Source: Microplitis mediator (taxonomy: Eukaryota > Arthropoda > Insecta > Hymenoptera > Braconidae). From it: a stretch of DNA of 64,000 nt. The notes beneath the pieces were generated by a model. The model did no database searches and was not told where the DNA came from. It was given only the letters and a program-made list of their open reading frames with translations. Made by a program: the position numbers and the translations under genes. This document shows, piece by piece, positions 35,101 through 48,149 of the stretch (within the stretch, counting starts at the first letter, position 1; each line of letters begins with the position of its first letter). Location of the stretch: NCBI RefSeq assembly GCF_029852145.1, contig NC_079979.1, positions 12,626,642 through 12,690,641 of the forward strand. The letters are read 5' to 3'.

Positions 35101-38100
35101 GAAAAAAGAAATGAGAAGTAAAAAATCTACTGGATCTAGATTTCGTAAATGTTTCGCACACCCGAAAATTACAGACTACCCCCAACTATCCCTTAAGTCG
35201 CCTTTAGACAAAAATTTCATGAATTATTTCCATTTTCGTTGCGTGAAAAACGTTCCGATCTTCAGGTACATTGATGAGTAACAATCCATTAGAGTTCGAT
35301 TATTTTGGCTCAAGATTTTACATGTTATTCAGTTAAGTTGAGTAGTAAAATTTAAATTTCTTGTATTAGTTATATATTACTATAATATGATTTATGTTAG
35401 TTGTGAGAAAACTTCAAATTTTTGTGACTAGAACCGTTCAAGACAGGAAAACTGAACAATTGATAATTCAATTTTTTAATTAGCAACTTGATTAGTTATA
35501 TTATGTTCCCAAATACCAAAAATATAACTGAGAAGCCTACGATAATTTTTAACAATGTTTTTTTAATGGCTACTAATACGATAAAACTTCAAGTTTTAAT
35601 TCAAGTGTAAGAAATTTATATATTCTATCGAAGTTCGTTTCATCATTGTCACATTTTCAAGCGTGTAAAAAATGATAAACACTTCAAAAAAATTAAAATT
35701 TTTTCGAATATTCGATAGTTATTGTTATGAACGATATTCACGAATTTTTTATGGATGATATCTAAAGCTTAACTTATTCTCTACACGTGGGTAATATAAA
35801 TATTTATTCGAAATGACTATGTCATTACTATATCATTTTTTTGATAAATTGTTCATTATTATACATACGTTATCTTGCTGAGCATCACATTTTTCAATGA
35901 TAGTTTTTTCCATGATAGCTTTAGTTGTTTCACTTTCAAGATATTGATTGATGTCACTCAGTATATTTGTATTCAAGTCCTCTGGCAGGCTTCTTTGCTC
36001 AGCCAAATTTGAAGTTCCAACAATTCCTGATAGCGTTCGATCAACTTTATCAGATCGACTTATTTCCATCTAAAAATATATAAAGGTGGAGTTCAAATTT
36101 AGAAAAAAATCCGCAATGCAAATGATTATATGAAATATTTTCAAGACTTCTCGTTTTTTTTTTTTTTTTTTTTTTTTCAATTTCGTAAGCCGAAAAATGT
36201 TATTATTTATTTGTTTCCTAATCTTTGTCAACTTAAAGGCGTTTTTGAACTCAAAAATTAAATTAGTGAGAATCAAATATATTAATTAAAAAAAAGAACC
36301 TTTCTATAGCTGAAATAGAAGTATATTTCAGAGTACCACTGAAAACTAGTAAAGTTATAGAAACGAAGGCAATAGCAAAATTTCATTGAACAGTAAGCTT
36401 TATAAAGAGTTTTTGGTCTAAATTGCAATGTGAGTTATGAAAATTAAAGCCTTTAATTTTTTTCATTAGTGTATAAATAAATACATACATAAACTTGAAC
36501 TAATGGTATTTTCTGAATCATCATGACGAGCTTAGTCAGGATATAATAAAATTTTTAAAAAGTTGCGTCATGAAGACAAATTGAATAGTTACAGGTCTAT
36601 GAAATCTACACTAAAAAATCACTACGATTAAATGAACATCACTGCTCTAAAAATTTTGAAGTTGCAAAGTTAACAAATTATTAAACTATATCAAAACGAA
36701 TTCTGTGATTTATCATAATTTTGTAGGTAATGATAAGTGTTTCATTCACTGAAATTTCTACTTGAAACGATTTTTAATAATACTAACTTGAAGTAGTTGC
36801 TGGCTGTTATTCTCCTCTAAAATCTTATTTTGATGTTCATTTGTGTTGACTCTATTTTGATTTGCAGTTCCATCTGGAAGAATATCGAGTGCGTCACTTT
36901 TTGTAACTGTGATGGATTTATCATCTTCAGTTCTTTTTGATATTTTAGTTTCTTTTGATTCCGCTGACCCATCCTAAAAACATCAATATAAATTGATCCA
37001 AAATACTTCGATACATTTTCAAAATTATCTTATATGAACTGTTTTCAATTATACTTACATTTTGCTCCAGTCCACTGTCACTGTCATGACTTGAATAGCT
37101 TGTTGTTTTTTCTCTTATAGAGTTTTCTAGTTTATCAGGATCTGTTGATTTCTTAAAAAAAAAAAAGTTATATAATTTAAATATAAACATATATTTACTT
37201 ACATGCATAATATTTAGTATAACTATTCCTGATAATTAAACTTTAATAACATATGGAAAAAGTACAAAAATATTTGTATCCTACATCAGCTATAAGCAAC
37301 ATTATTGTAATAAAGTGACATTATTTTAGTTATTATATGTATGCTTTTCGAGAATAATATCTTTATCATTATTTTTTTGATGTTAAATATTTATGGTTAT
37401 TAACTTGAAGACTTATTTACAATTATCTAAATTAGTGGGAATACTCTTGGACCTCAACTTTAAAATTACGTATTGATACCTTCAATAATATTCGTTTTAA
37501 ACTTCATTTTTATTTTTAATGGTATTCAATTATTGCAGTAAAAAATAAATAATATTATAATTGATAATTACATTTAGAATTGTTACCTTTATCTCTTGAG
37601 ATTTATTATCATTACGGTTCTTACGAATTTTTTTCTTCGGCTTAGTTTCCATCAATAATTTTGAATCAGCTTTTCTTTTCTGTAAAATAGTATGAATTAT
37701 TGCCTACTATTTGAACCGATTTTAGTTATTATAAACAAACTGTCTAACAGATTAGAAAATAATATTATGATTTAAAAGTGTTCGGTACTTATTTGAATAA
37801 TTTTAACTCAAGTCTTATGCGTAAGTGTTTAGATGGATGCAATAAAACAAAATTTATAGATGCAGAACGCAATATCTGTCAGACAAATGTTATGAGCGAG
37901 AATATTTAAAATTTGGACTCATAATAAATTCCAAGGCAAAATTTTTTGTTTATACATATAAACTGAACAATTTACAGTAAAATGAATGAAACTGACCTTG
38001 GTTTTCTTCGGTTTTTTTTCAATCTTCACTGAAGATAGGTCAAATTCTTCTTTAGATAGCTTTTTCGGAGAAGTAGTCTCTTCCTTCGAAAAATTTTCAT

Positions 38101-41100
38101 GGTCTTTGCTTCTTTGATTTAATATGGATTTTAAATTTTCTTTATTATTATTGCCATGAATTTCCGTCTCTTGATCAATAGCCTGTTATAAATGTTAAAA
38201 TATTCAAATTTTGTTTATTTCATTAATAAAATTTATTGAAACATTTTGTACTAAGCTATAATTTTGATATTCATAAGAATATGATGTAATATACACAATT
38301 GAATTTTTCACAACTTTATATACACACTTTTTAATTAAACAGCATTAAGGATAAAGGTAAGATTTCTAATAATCACCATTATACAATAAGTTATAGGTAG
38401 TGAGTATAGAGAAATCTATAAATTATACTACACTGCTTTTATATTACTTAATATATTTATTAATTTAACTATTTCTTTTAATAAACTAGTTTTTGATATG
38501 AAAAATATAATGATATATATATATATAGAATATGTTTAGTATAATGTTAATCTACAATAATGATTTATAATTGTATGACAGCAGATTAAAACATAACTGT
38601 ATATTAACAAGACACGCTAGATAATTTATTTATGTTCCTAAATTTTTAGGGAAGAAGCAAATATAATCATTCACTCCAGTTGAAAAGAAAATGACTTTCT
38701 TTTGCACAGTTTGAATACTGGCAATTAAAATTTCTTCTTCTATGCTTGTTACTTGTAACATATGAAGTAATTGAACGTTTGATTGAAAAGTTTTTTGAAC
38801 AGTTAATATTTGATTGCCGTAAAGATAACATGTATTATTTAAAGAAAAAAAACCATGAATACGTATGAATTTTTTCGTATCTAGCTGAACTACTGTGTCG
38901 TTCGTTTTTTTTGGACGAGTGTAAGCTATGCTACGGAGCACCATTTTATTATAAATACATCTATCAAAAACTTTGATTGAATGAATATTGTCAAAATATT
39001 TATGCATCAATTTAATCAATTGATCGTCTGCTGGTTTTTCAGTGCCAATCAGTAGAGCATGATTATCACTTCGTGTACACTTCTTCAGCTGTTGTGGCTT
39101 AAACAGATCTTTACAATAATTACGGCATTCCATAGATTCAGTATTATAATCAATATTGCATCGAATATTTTTTTCTTTTAATATAGAGTTAATAATTTGA
39201 TTCGACACACCACAGACTCCCGTAACATAACGTTTAATAAGGAAAATCATGCTTTCAAAAGGAAACGCGGAGCTTGACCACAATGGTCCACTTTGCCTAA
39301 CTGATTCTACAATATGTAACAACGAGTGTAAGTTAAATGTCATCGAATTGATACCGTAAAGTATTTGACAATCACGCACAAATTGGAGTATATTCATTTC
39401 ACTTATTAAAAGATCTTTTTCACTTATATTGTCTGTCATCAAGGTATATATGCTTGAAACTAATAGAAGATACGACTGGAAACATTTTTCATCAAGAATA
39501 CCCTCTAGACACGGTATGCTATCGAATAATAGCCACGACTCCCATTCCGAAGCTTTCCATTTTGCTGTATGATCTACTGTTCTCACAAGCCTATGAATTT
39601 CTTGAGGTCTTTTAATGTTTAATTGACGAGCCGCAATTTTCTTTCGTTGTTGAGGATTTAAATAATATTCAGTTCCTGGTTTACTCCACAATGTCCATAG
39701 ATGTCGTGATACACCTAATAGAATGCCGTGCATGTAATCTAAAGGAAAACTCCAGACGCAATCGAAATGTTTCAATTTTAGCATTTCACAAGTGCCTTTA
39801 ACACCTTTTATTGGCTTTCCTAATTTTTCAACTTGTTCCACATCTTTAATATGACTTTGTTTTGTTCTCAATAGTGGAGCTTGTTGAGTGATTGGATATC
39901 TAACAGCGTAACTATCGTAAACTCCAGTTGCATAACACCAGCTACAACCTGAATATCCGTTAAATTGGAAACGGTTTTGGATAACTGGTCTAGCAACAGA
40001 ATCCACACATAATAAAAGACAGAAAAATTTTAAATTTCTTGTCCGATCCTCATTATCAATTATGTTTAGACCAGTCTCCATCATATTATTTGCGTTTTCA
40101 ATAAATTTTGACATATAAGCCTGCATAAACTCGGGGGATGGTTCTGCCGATGTAATGTATAGACCACTTAGAATCACGTTACGAAACCGCAATGCTGGTG
40201 ATAATTCATTTAGGTGAAGTTGAATCGGCCACATACTTCGCTTGGAACTCTTTGTAAGTGGTGCGCCATCCGTATTGACGTTGTAAGTTAATGCGCCTGG
40301 TGAAAATTTTTGTACAGCTTTATACAGTTGGCCGTCATATATATCATGTATAACTCCATCATTTCGAGGTTGTTTTAATTTTTCAATGGTATTTAATAAA
40401 TCATTCTTCACTTCTATATCCCTGAATAATAATTTCAATTGATACTTCAAATCAATAATAATAAATTGATTTTTACTCGCCGATGAAAGTTCATATTCCA
40501 CTTGACAGTGGGTGCATTGAACTTTTATTTTATTTTTCTTATCCGATAATTTCCTTGTGTGTAAAATACGGTGACATTTTTCTGTCTTGCAATAATAGTT
40601 TGATTGAATTTTATTCCTCGGAGGATTATATGCTTTCGACCGAGAATAATGAGAAGCATTCCAAGATTCGAATGTTGGACCAGCTAAAACTTTTATTAAA
40701 TTTATTAAATCATCTTGGTCGTTTCTTGTCAAGTGTTTAGATACTGAGAAAGCAGTAACCATTAGTAATACATCTGAAACAGTAGTATTTGACTGTGGAA
40801 ACATGATTGTATTACCATTCATTTTATCACAATTAAAGCGAAATGAATCATTACTGGTCGATGAATTAAATGAATCCGACTCAGTAGTCTGGTCATATTC
40901 TGAATCTTGTACTACATTTAACTCACTATCACTATCAGAATACGCTTCATCATCTGAGACATTGTAGCTATCAGAACTTAGTTCATCCTCTGAAGCACTA
41001 CCATTTTTAGAATGTCCTGATAATTCACATGGATTGTTTATCGATCGTTGTTGATTAGAATCCGAACAATTTATCAGATTTCCTTCAGAAACACAAAGCG

Positions 41101-43662
41101 GGTCTGCTGAACTAGTACTGAAATCCATAGTATAACTTTCTTCTACAGGATGTTCGTGCAGTTCTAATGAAATAGAAGTAGAGTCAACGGATGACTTAGG
41201 AAATTCTGTCTTATTGGGAACTAATGACTCAGTTACTAGAGAATCTGAGTTAGCCTTAAAGATGTTCTGAGGATTGTTTACTGTAAATGAAAGAAAACTT
41301 TGGTTCTTCAATTTCGAGAAATTAATGAATATAAAGTTTTATTTCCTCCCCTGAATACATGTATACGTTACCTCTTGTATATGAATTTTTATCGTAAAGC
41401 TCTCTTATTTTGTTTTTATGGCGGGATCGAGTTGTCCTACTAACTCCATAAGGATTGTAATCTTTAAATAAATATTGTTTATTTATCCTTCGGCTGTTTT
41501 GCTGTTTCATCTCTGTCGATAGGGAAGAATCGAACTGCATTTATAAAAATCGAATAAATGTAAAATCTTGAATAAATACATTTAAAAAAATAGAGATGAT
41601 GAGAAAACGGTAATGTCCTAAAGAAGTCTAACTGTCGGTGAAATAATTCAGAAGTTCAAAAAATTATTTATTTAATTTTATAGATTTAAACGATACTATG
41701 ATAATACCTTGAATCGTAGAAGTATAGTTTGAAAAATCCAATTGTTAGTATAATACAAACGAAATACTAATATATTATTTACTTAAATCATGATAGTCTA
41801 CAGGTCATTATAATCAATGATAATACATATACAATACACGGAGAACAAGTATTAAAAAATTAACCTTATTACTAACTTCTTCCTATAAATTTATTTTAAA
41901 AACAATCAAAATTCAAAAGACATCTAAGATGCGCAAAAATAAATCAAGAAAATAAAAAAAAAGGTATAAGTCTTAAGTTTTCAACTAAAAAAAATACTAT
42001 TATCATATGTAGAGTAGAAAATTATTGATAAGCTTTATATTAGCTTATTGATAAGTATTATATTTCTCCATACAAAAAATATACTACTTCGTAAAAATAT
42101 TGTCGAATACTTTGTATTAATTCTAAAATTACGTTAAGTTTCAGTGCTAGCCTAGAAAATCAAATTTTTTGTTTAGTGCTATAATAATCCAAAAAACAAC
42201 AAATTTAGGTTGAAAGATAAATTAAAATCCATAGTGTGTTAAGTTACTTAGTGTCGAAAAAATTAGAAAGTGATCACTGATTCATTATTGGTCGGGATTA
42301 AAGCGTGCAATTAAAATTTATAATTCTAATTAAAATTACGATCTTTTTAATGGTAGACAATTCTAATTGCTTGGTTTATTTAATCATTTTCATGATATGT
42401 TTATTAGGGTGGTCGTTAAAAATTAACCTTTCTCGGACGCCCCATAAAAAGCTTCTTTTTATTGAAAAAATACGTGGGGAATTTGGTTTTTTCGTTTTAA
42501 GTAAAAAGAACACGTGCCGCAGGACGATCAAAGTTCATTTTTCGATGCAATCGCGTTTTTTTTTAAATATATCATGAAATATGCAGATTAAAGAAAAGAA
42601 TCATAGGAACAATTTTGTAGAAAATTAAATTCTTGACCAAATAGCTCATGTTCATTTTTTTTATAAAATTTGTATTTATGAAGTTATTTTAAAAAAACTT
42701 TTTTAGATCTTATCAAATGAGCATTTTAAGGATAACGAATGTCAAAGATAACGTTTTTCCTTAAATATAGACAACTTTGTAACTCGTAACACATCAATCC
42801 TCAATGCTTGTTATAGTTTTTATATAGTTAGAAAAATGTTATTTTCAAAATTTGTAATCCTTAAAACGCTCAATTGATAAGATATAAAAAAAGTTTTTTC
42901 AAAATATCTTTATAAATATACATTTTATAAAAAAAATAAATATGAGTTATTTGGTCAAGAATTTAATTTCCTACAAAATTATTCCTATGATTTTTTTCTT
43001 AAATCTGCATATTTCATGATAAATTAAAAAAAAAACGCCATTGCATCGAAAAATAAACTTTGATCATCCTGCGACACGTGTTCTTTTTACTTAAAGAGAA
43101 AAAACCAAATTCCCCAAGTATTTTTTCACTAAAAAAAAAGCTTTATATGGGGCGTCCGAGAAAATTTAATTTTTAACGACCACCCTAATGTTTATAAAAG
43201 TCTTAATATTAATTTAAAATAATAATCCCTTAAAAAACTTACCGCCAACTTAGCCTTTAACTGTTCTAATTGTTGGTTGACAACTGGATTTATGTCAAAA
43301 TTTGGAGTAGTTTTTTTTCTCGCACTACTTTCATTAGGATCACTCAATTCAGAGGCTGTTTCTTGATTTCGAGGGGCTGGAACTGCGACTCTTCTTGTTT
43401 TAATTTGTTTTTCGAGTGCATCAATAGTATCTAAAAAAATCATAAGCACTATGAGAACATCCATTAGTTGACCCGATGATAGATATATTACATTTTGTAA
43501 AATTTTAAAGACGAAAACGTTAATAAAAAGCAAATTATTAAACTTTTTAAATTTTCTGAGTCGATAATAATCTAAAATACATTTTTCTTACTAATGAAAA
43601 ATTTTGTTTTCAATTTTAAAGTTCACGTTTATCAATTTATTATTTCGAAATGTTAATTGTTA

Positions 43663-43696
<34 letters not shown>

Positions 43697-43984
43697 ATGT
43701 CTTCCTAATCATTATTTAACATAAATACACTATCACATTTTACAAGCTCTTTGATGATGACGACGATATTTTTTTTAAGAATTTAAAAGGAATGTAATAA
43801 ATTTGATAAAATACGTACCTTCAACAAATAGCAGCAAAGCTTTCTTAGGTGATTGATTTTCATACAAAATATAATGTTGTTTGTTTTTATTGACTGGTAA
43901 CTTGACTTGGTCATAATTTTTTACCCAAGTAAATGGAATAGTATCATATTTATCTTCATCTACTAATTTTATGTACGCAAACAT
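32155..43984 (-). CDS. BEN-domain DNA-binding protein, 13 exons, 676 aa
   Basis: Exons: 43819-43984, 43243-43430, 37997-38182, 37587-37679, 37059-37151, 36788-36973, 35869-36069, 34830-34940, 34515-34668, 33852-33949, 32810-33023, 32611-32745, 32155-32360. All introns are GT..AG, phases match at every junction, and the total is 2031 nt with the stop. The N-terminus starts MFAYIKLVDEDKYDTI. The middle (residues 120-410) is Lys/Ser-rich and nuclear-looking. Residues 409-459 are helical. Residues about 493-608 are a BEN domain (HCGQNVWITVQDYNNAKAAA, later KMLAVRDIYRHYL). An acidic Ser-rich tail follows. BEN domains bind DNA and mediate protein contacts. Intron 2 holds the tnp2 gene; further small exons there cannot be excluded. 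Confidence 0.82.
38630..41540 (-). CDS. tnp2-type (CACTA/EnSpm) transposase, two exons, 939 aa
   Basis: Exon 1 is 41372-41540 (56 codons plus one base, donor GTAACG). Exon 2 is 38630-41280 (acceptor TTTCATTTACAG), in phase. Exon 1 has basic RTTRSRHKNKIRELY. Residues about 90-210 are acidic and Ser-rich. A CX4C...CX2C pair (about 287-315) looks like a zinc ribbon. The tnp2 core follows: NTDGAPLTKSSKRSMWPI (about 392), VDSVARPVIQNRFQFNGYSG with CSWC (about 482-502), and DYMHGILLGVSRHLW (about 571). These match transposase family tnp2 motifs. No frameshift or internal stop, so the protein may be active. It lies in intron 2 of the BEN gene on the same strand. Confidence 0.82.
42405..43187. mobile_element. 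hAT-type foldback MITE
   Basis: Ends TAGGGTGGTCGTTAAAAATT and its complement, with an exact 8-bp duplication ATGTTTAT on both sides (42397-42404, 43188-43195). The arms are inverted copies over most of the 783 bp. It lies in BEN intron 2, upstream of the tnp2 exon 1. Confidence 0.85.
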
Positions 43985-44688
43985 GATAATTATCCGTCAG
44001 ACGCTAGAACACGGTAAATAGATTTTTATGTATTTATGAGATCAGTGCATGCATACTATGTTAAATACCTATATTTAAGAGATATGTTTTAATAAATACT
44101 AGCAGGCAAATACTTAAAGTGAGCAGGCACTAGTTTTGTAAATACTACGTCTCACATATTAAAAGTCTGTTTACGTCACTGAGTAAAAATATTCGCCTGC
44201 ATAAGCCAATTCTCATTCAAAAAAATAATTGATGAAGGGTTCATACAGATTTATTTTTTGAATTGCGATATATTAGAAAATTAATTTACACTGAAGGTTG
44301 GTGAAGAAAATTATTTAGTGCCGAGTATTAAATTATATTTCAGAGAACACAATTCAGGAGGCAAAAATTAAATTGTTATTACACATGCAAATAAAGTCAA
44401 ATTAATACAGAAATATTTAGAACAAAGAACTGTCCAAAAATTAAATTTTGTATCCTTCTTTTTAAATTTTAAAGGAATCAAAAATTGATCATGAAAACAT
44501 TACATTAAAACGGATAAATCTATAATAGATGAAGGAAATAATAGATTTATTATAATTTTTTATACTGATTATAGTCATAGATTGTATAAATAAATGAAAA
44601 AGTTGAAAAATGTAAACTCCTCTAAAACTTTGTTCCACACTTGAAAATTTTTTTTTAATTTGTAAAATAAATAGACAAAATCAAACCT

Positions 44689-44798
44689 CCCTGATTAAAA
44701 ACTCCGATTGAAACCGATAAATTCCGATTGAAAGTTTATCGGATTTCTATCGGATTCAATCGGAATTCAGCGGTTTCAATCGGAGTTTCTAATCAGGG
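44689..44798. mobile_element. CCCTGATTA palindromic micro-element, copy 1
   Basis: A 110-bp hairpin from CCCTGATTAAAAACTCCGAT to AATCGGAGTTTCTAATCAGGG, with several internal CCGATTGAAA/TTCAATCGG repeats. Confidence 0.65.
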
Positions 44799-44813
44799 CT
44801 GACTCAATTGTTT

Positions 44814-45426
44814 CCCTGATTAACCCTTTAGAGTCTGACCTTGAAACCCCACTCTTCGGTCTGGCGGAGCCCGATAGAATTAAAAAGAGCGCGACGCAAA
44901 TGTGACAAGGCCGTATTATAAGAGAAAAAATTTCACCTAAGCCGGAAGTAAAAATTATTTTTTTTTTTATTTTTAATTTATTAAATAATAAATATCAAAG
45001 GTCTTAAATTCAAAGTAAGAACAACATTTGGTTTCATTATAAATATAGTTAAGCAATATTGCAATTACATAGTAATGTATAAAATTTTTTAAATTTTTCT
45101 AACCATACTTTCGGAGAATATTTTCTCACGTCAACAATACTAACTGCGGCACTGTCGGTGAACGCAGCGCGAGATTCAAATGAGTGGAAGGGTACTCACA
45201 GGCACACTACTACTCTCACATGTCACTCATACATGCTCACGGGACTCTACGATTTGCGCTCTCCCCATTAGTCTCACACGGAGACGTTTCGAGATCCTCT
45301 GACTCTAAAGGGTTAAAAACTCCGATTGAAATCAATAAATTCCGATTGAATCCGATTGGTTCCGATTGAAATCCGATAGACTTTCAATCGGAATTCATTG
45401 GTTTTAAACGGAGTTTTTAATCAGGG
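44814..45426. mobile_element. CCCTGATTA palindromic micro-element, copy 2, interrupted
   Basis: Starts CCCTGATTAA at 44814, is interrupted by the element at 44824-45312, resumes AAAACTCCGATTGAAA and ends TTTTTAATCAGGG at 45426. A degenerate relative lies near 46690-46860. Confidence 0.65.
44824..45312. mobile_element. piggyBac-type MITE, 489 bp
   Basis: CCCTTTAGAGTC at the left and GACTCTAAAGGG at the right, with TTAA immediately outside both (44820-44823, 45313-45316). It sits at the TTAA of the CCCTGATTAA hairpin element. The GC-rich part at 45135-45300 has no supported ORF. Confidence 0.8.
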
Positions 45427-47880
45427 TTATGCTGATTTTATAGGTATATTTTCAGAATCCATTAAAATTATAATTGGTAATTGATTGTTGGCAGACAATA
45501 ATATAATAAAAAGAAAAACAAACCCACCCAAACATATAGCTAATAACTTTTTAATGAAATCTACGAGATTCTATTTATAAAACTGGAGATTCCGATACAA
45601 TCCTATCAATCACGACACTTGTTCAAACAAATTTATCATCTTAGTTATAAACTCTCTTATTATCTCTTTAATCAATAATTAAATTATTGGTTCAATCGTA
45701 AGTGAAACAAATAATTCAAAACATCTCTTAAATATTGATGCGCATTAAAAAAATCACTTGGTAATTTTTTACAATGTAAGCTGAAATTTAAAATTGCTTT
45801 GCAATATTTCAAGTAAACACTGCAGTGCCTAATGTTTGAAAAACACTGACAAAGTTAAACAATAATTATTAGAAAGTTAAAAATTGATTATTAAATTAAG
45901 AAGTTTTTAATTATCCAAGATTATTTTTATAAATTATCAATGCGATCATATTTAGTTTTTCGAAAAACTAAAATTAAGAACAAAATTAAAAATAGAAGTC
46001 TTTCGAAACTAATCAACTTTATCTTATTTCTTATAAAATCAATAAAATCAAAATTAAATAATCAGTACTTACATAGTCTGGTGTAGATGGATTATTGTGG
46101 GTTATATTTGGTAAACACAGAACGCACATACAATGGCACAAAGATTTTTGTCGATATAGCACGATTAACGGCCAAGAAACAACTGACAGACAACGTGACT
46201 ACCGGCTTAACTTCGGCGGGCTCTAGATATATATTTACAATGTGTCTAACTAATTCTTTACCCCTACCACCAGCATCGTCCACTACACACAATTTCCAAT
46301 ACAATACATTAACATATTTCACACACTATTGAAGAATATTTTCCACGAATTTTTTTTCAGTATGCAAATACTCATTCTCCTGGTACTCGTCCTGTTTGTG
46401 AACGGATACTTTTAAAACATTGAACTAAAGTTTTATAATATTAAGAAACCACCACGATTATGTAATTTTGATGCTTAAAAATAGAGAAATGAAATGTAAT
46501 TTTCTCATAATAAATTAAAATGTGGATTATTAATGTAAGTTATTCTCGTTTTTTCAAATTATAAAACAAAATACAATTTCTCTAAAATGTCTAGTAACTT
46601 AAAAACAAAAATTTTTTTTTTCAAACGATTTTGAAGTATATTTAATTATTTGTTACAGTCATAACACTTAGTTTGATTTCGTTATTATTTTCCGATTTGA
46701 ACCGATTCATTCCGATCAAAAATTTTGAATGGGATTCAATTGGTTTCAATCAGAAAATAATATATTTTTCGGAAATTTCCGATTCATTTCAATGGGATTC
46801 AATCGAAAATTCTCGATCAAATCCTATTGAAGTGAATTGGATTTTTCAACCAGGCATGTAAATCCCTATACGATCTGTTTAATGATAAAGATTTGTAACT
46901 GTTTTAATTCAACCGTAATTAGAATTAGAAAATTTATTTCTATACTTCAGTTAGAAATTATTAGAAAAGTTTTAAACGAATTGTAGCAATTGGTCAAGTG
47001 AAGAAAGTTAGGTGAAAATTTTTTCTTAATGGAATTAAGTATATTCTATTAGTACAACTGGAAATACATACAGTATCCTTTTTAATCCGATATTTTTCAA
47101 CTGATAAAAAGGTAGATGTGATTAAAATAAAAATATATTATAAACATTTCATGAAATACCTCAATGCAAACAAATGACATGTAATTCTTAATTTGTAAAA
47201 ATAATTAATTTAAAAATCAAAATCTTCTAAAACGTTGATGCCGAATAAAACAATTTATTTTTATTATTAGTTGTTATAAATAGCTGACTCAATCGGTACG
47301 GAAAAATTCGCGATAATAAGTAGGTTCAATCAGATTTATAGTTTTAGTGAATCAAATCTTACGAAAAATATAGTCTTCTATAGAAGATTTATATATAAAT
47401 ATGACCATAATGAAGATTTATAACTGTGTATTACATATAGAAAATCAAAAAACTATTGCCGTGATATCCGATAGAGATTAATTCTTACTACACAGAAAAT
47501 TCTTATACCAACTTATGAATATCGAAATAACGTGTTAATTGTAACTACTACAAAAAAAAAAAAAAAAAAACTGCAATTGCTTGTAGTTACAATTACAATG
47601 CATTTAATGGAATGTCAGATTCAGTTATTGGAATCTAATGTGTTTTTGAAACAGAATTTTCTTATAAAAGTTCACAAAATAATCACATTTTTGTATTGTA
47701 AATACATTATTCATAACGATAAAGATAAAAAAATTAGATGAAAAATTACTGTTAGCTTCTGATAGGAAAATTGAGTTGATCATCCAGTGTAATACGGACA
47801 CATTTATTAGCAGGAAAACCTGATACATATATAGCTTGTACAGCCTAAATGTATGTGCAGATAAAAAAATATAGCTTCTA
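45427..47880. other. Upstream part of the large transposon
   Basis: AT-rich. Contains the likely BEN leader exon (46073-about 46380) and degenerate CCGATT/AATCGG repeats (46690-46860). No further gene is seen. Confidence 0.5.
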
Positions 47881-48149
47881 GTAACTGCGTATACTTATAA
47901 GTTCAGTATTTTGATCTGGCCGTATTTAATCCAATAAATACTCTACCCGGTTATCTGAGTAAAATCCAATCAATGTAAAAAATAAAACAATCCTATAGAT
48001 TACCATATGGAAAACACGTATAGATTTCAATTTTCGGTATCAACGGATAAGTTATGATAGAATTTCTATCTGCACATTTTTCGATCCAGATAGGCCTATC
48101 TGGAATTTTATTGGAACTTAACATTTTCTATCAGACTTTTTCCACAGGG

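Larger units (their letters stand above)
44003..46073 (-). promoter_or_regulatory. Probable 5' leader intron of the BEN gene
   Basis: On the minus strand a strong donor (CTAT|GTAAGTACTG) ends an upstream segment at 46073. An acceptor (ACCGTGTTCTAG) at 44004-44005 lies 20 bases before the BEN ATG. A non-coding first exon between about 46073 and 46380 is likely. The 76-codon minus ORF there (46092-46322) ends before the donor and could be an upstream ORF. The start site is not resolved. Confidence 0.5.
30670..48149 (-). mobile_element. 17.5-kb En/Spm-like DNA transposon with BEN and tnp2 genes
   Basis: The left end CCCTGTGGAAAAATCCTGAT matches the complement of the right end (CCCTGTGGAAAAAGTCTGAT) at 18 of 20 bases. 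AA flanks both ends (30668-30669, 48150-48151). Segment A carries the empty site with a single AA at 14985-14986, so borders and a 2-bp TSD are well supported. It contains a 13-exon BEN gene, a nested tnp2 transposase gene, a spliced 5' leader, four subterminal repeats at the left end, and younger MITEs at 42405-43187 and 44689-45426. CCCTG/CACTG ends, tnp2 and subterminal repeats point to the CACTA (CMC) superfamily. Confidence 0.85.

Noticed and set aside
44820..44830. Second hairpin CCCTGATTAACCC read as a separate terminus of the large transposon
   Set aside because: The transposon ends are fixed by TIR, TSD and empty site at 30670 and 48149. This is an internal micro-element.
46087..46332. 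Overlapping ORFs on both strands upstream of the BEN gene
   Set aside because: Neither joins the BEN frame. The region fits a non-coding leader exon better, and the minus ORF is noted only as a possible upstream ORF.
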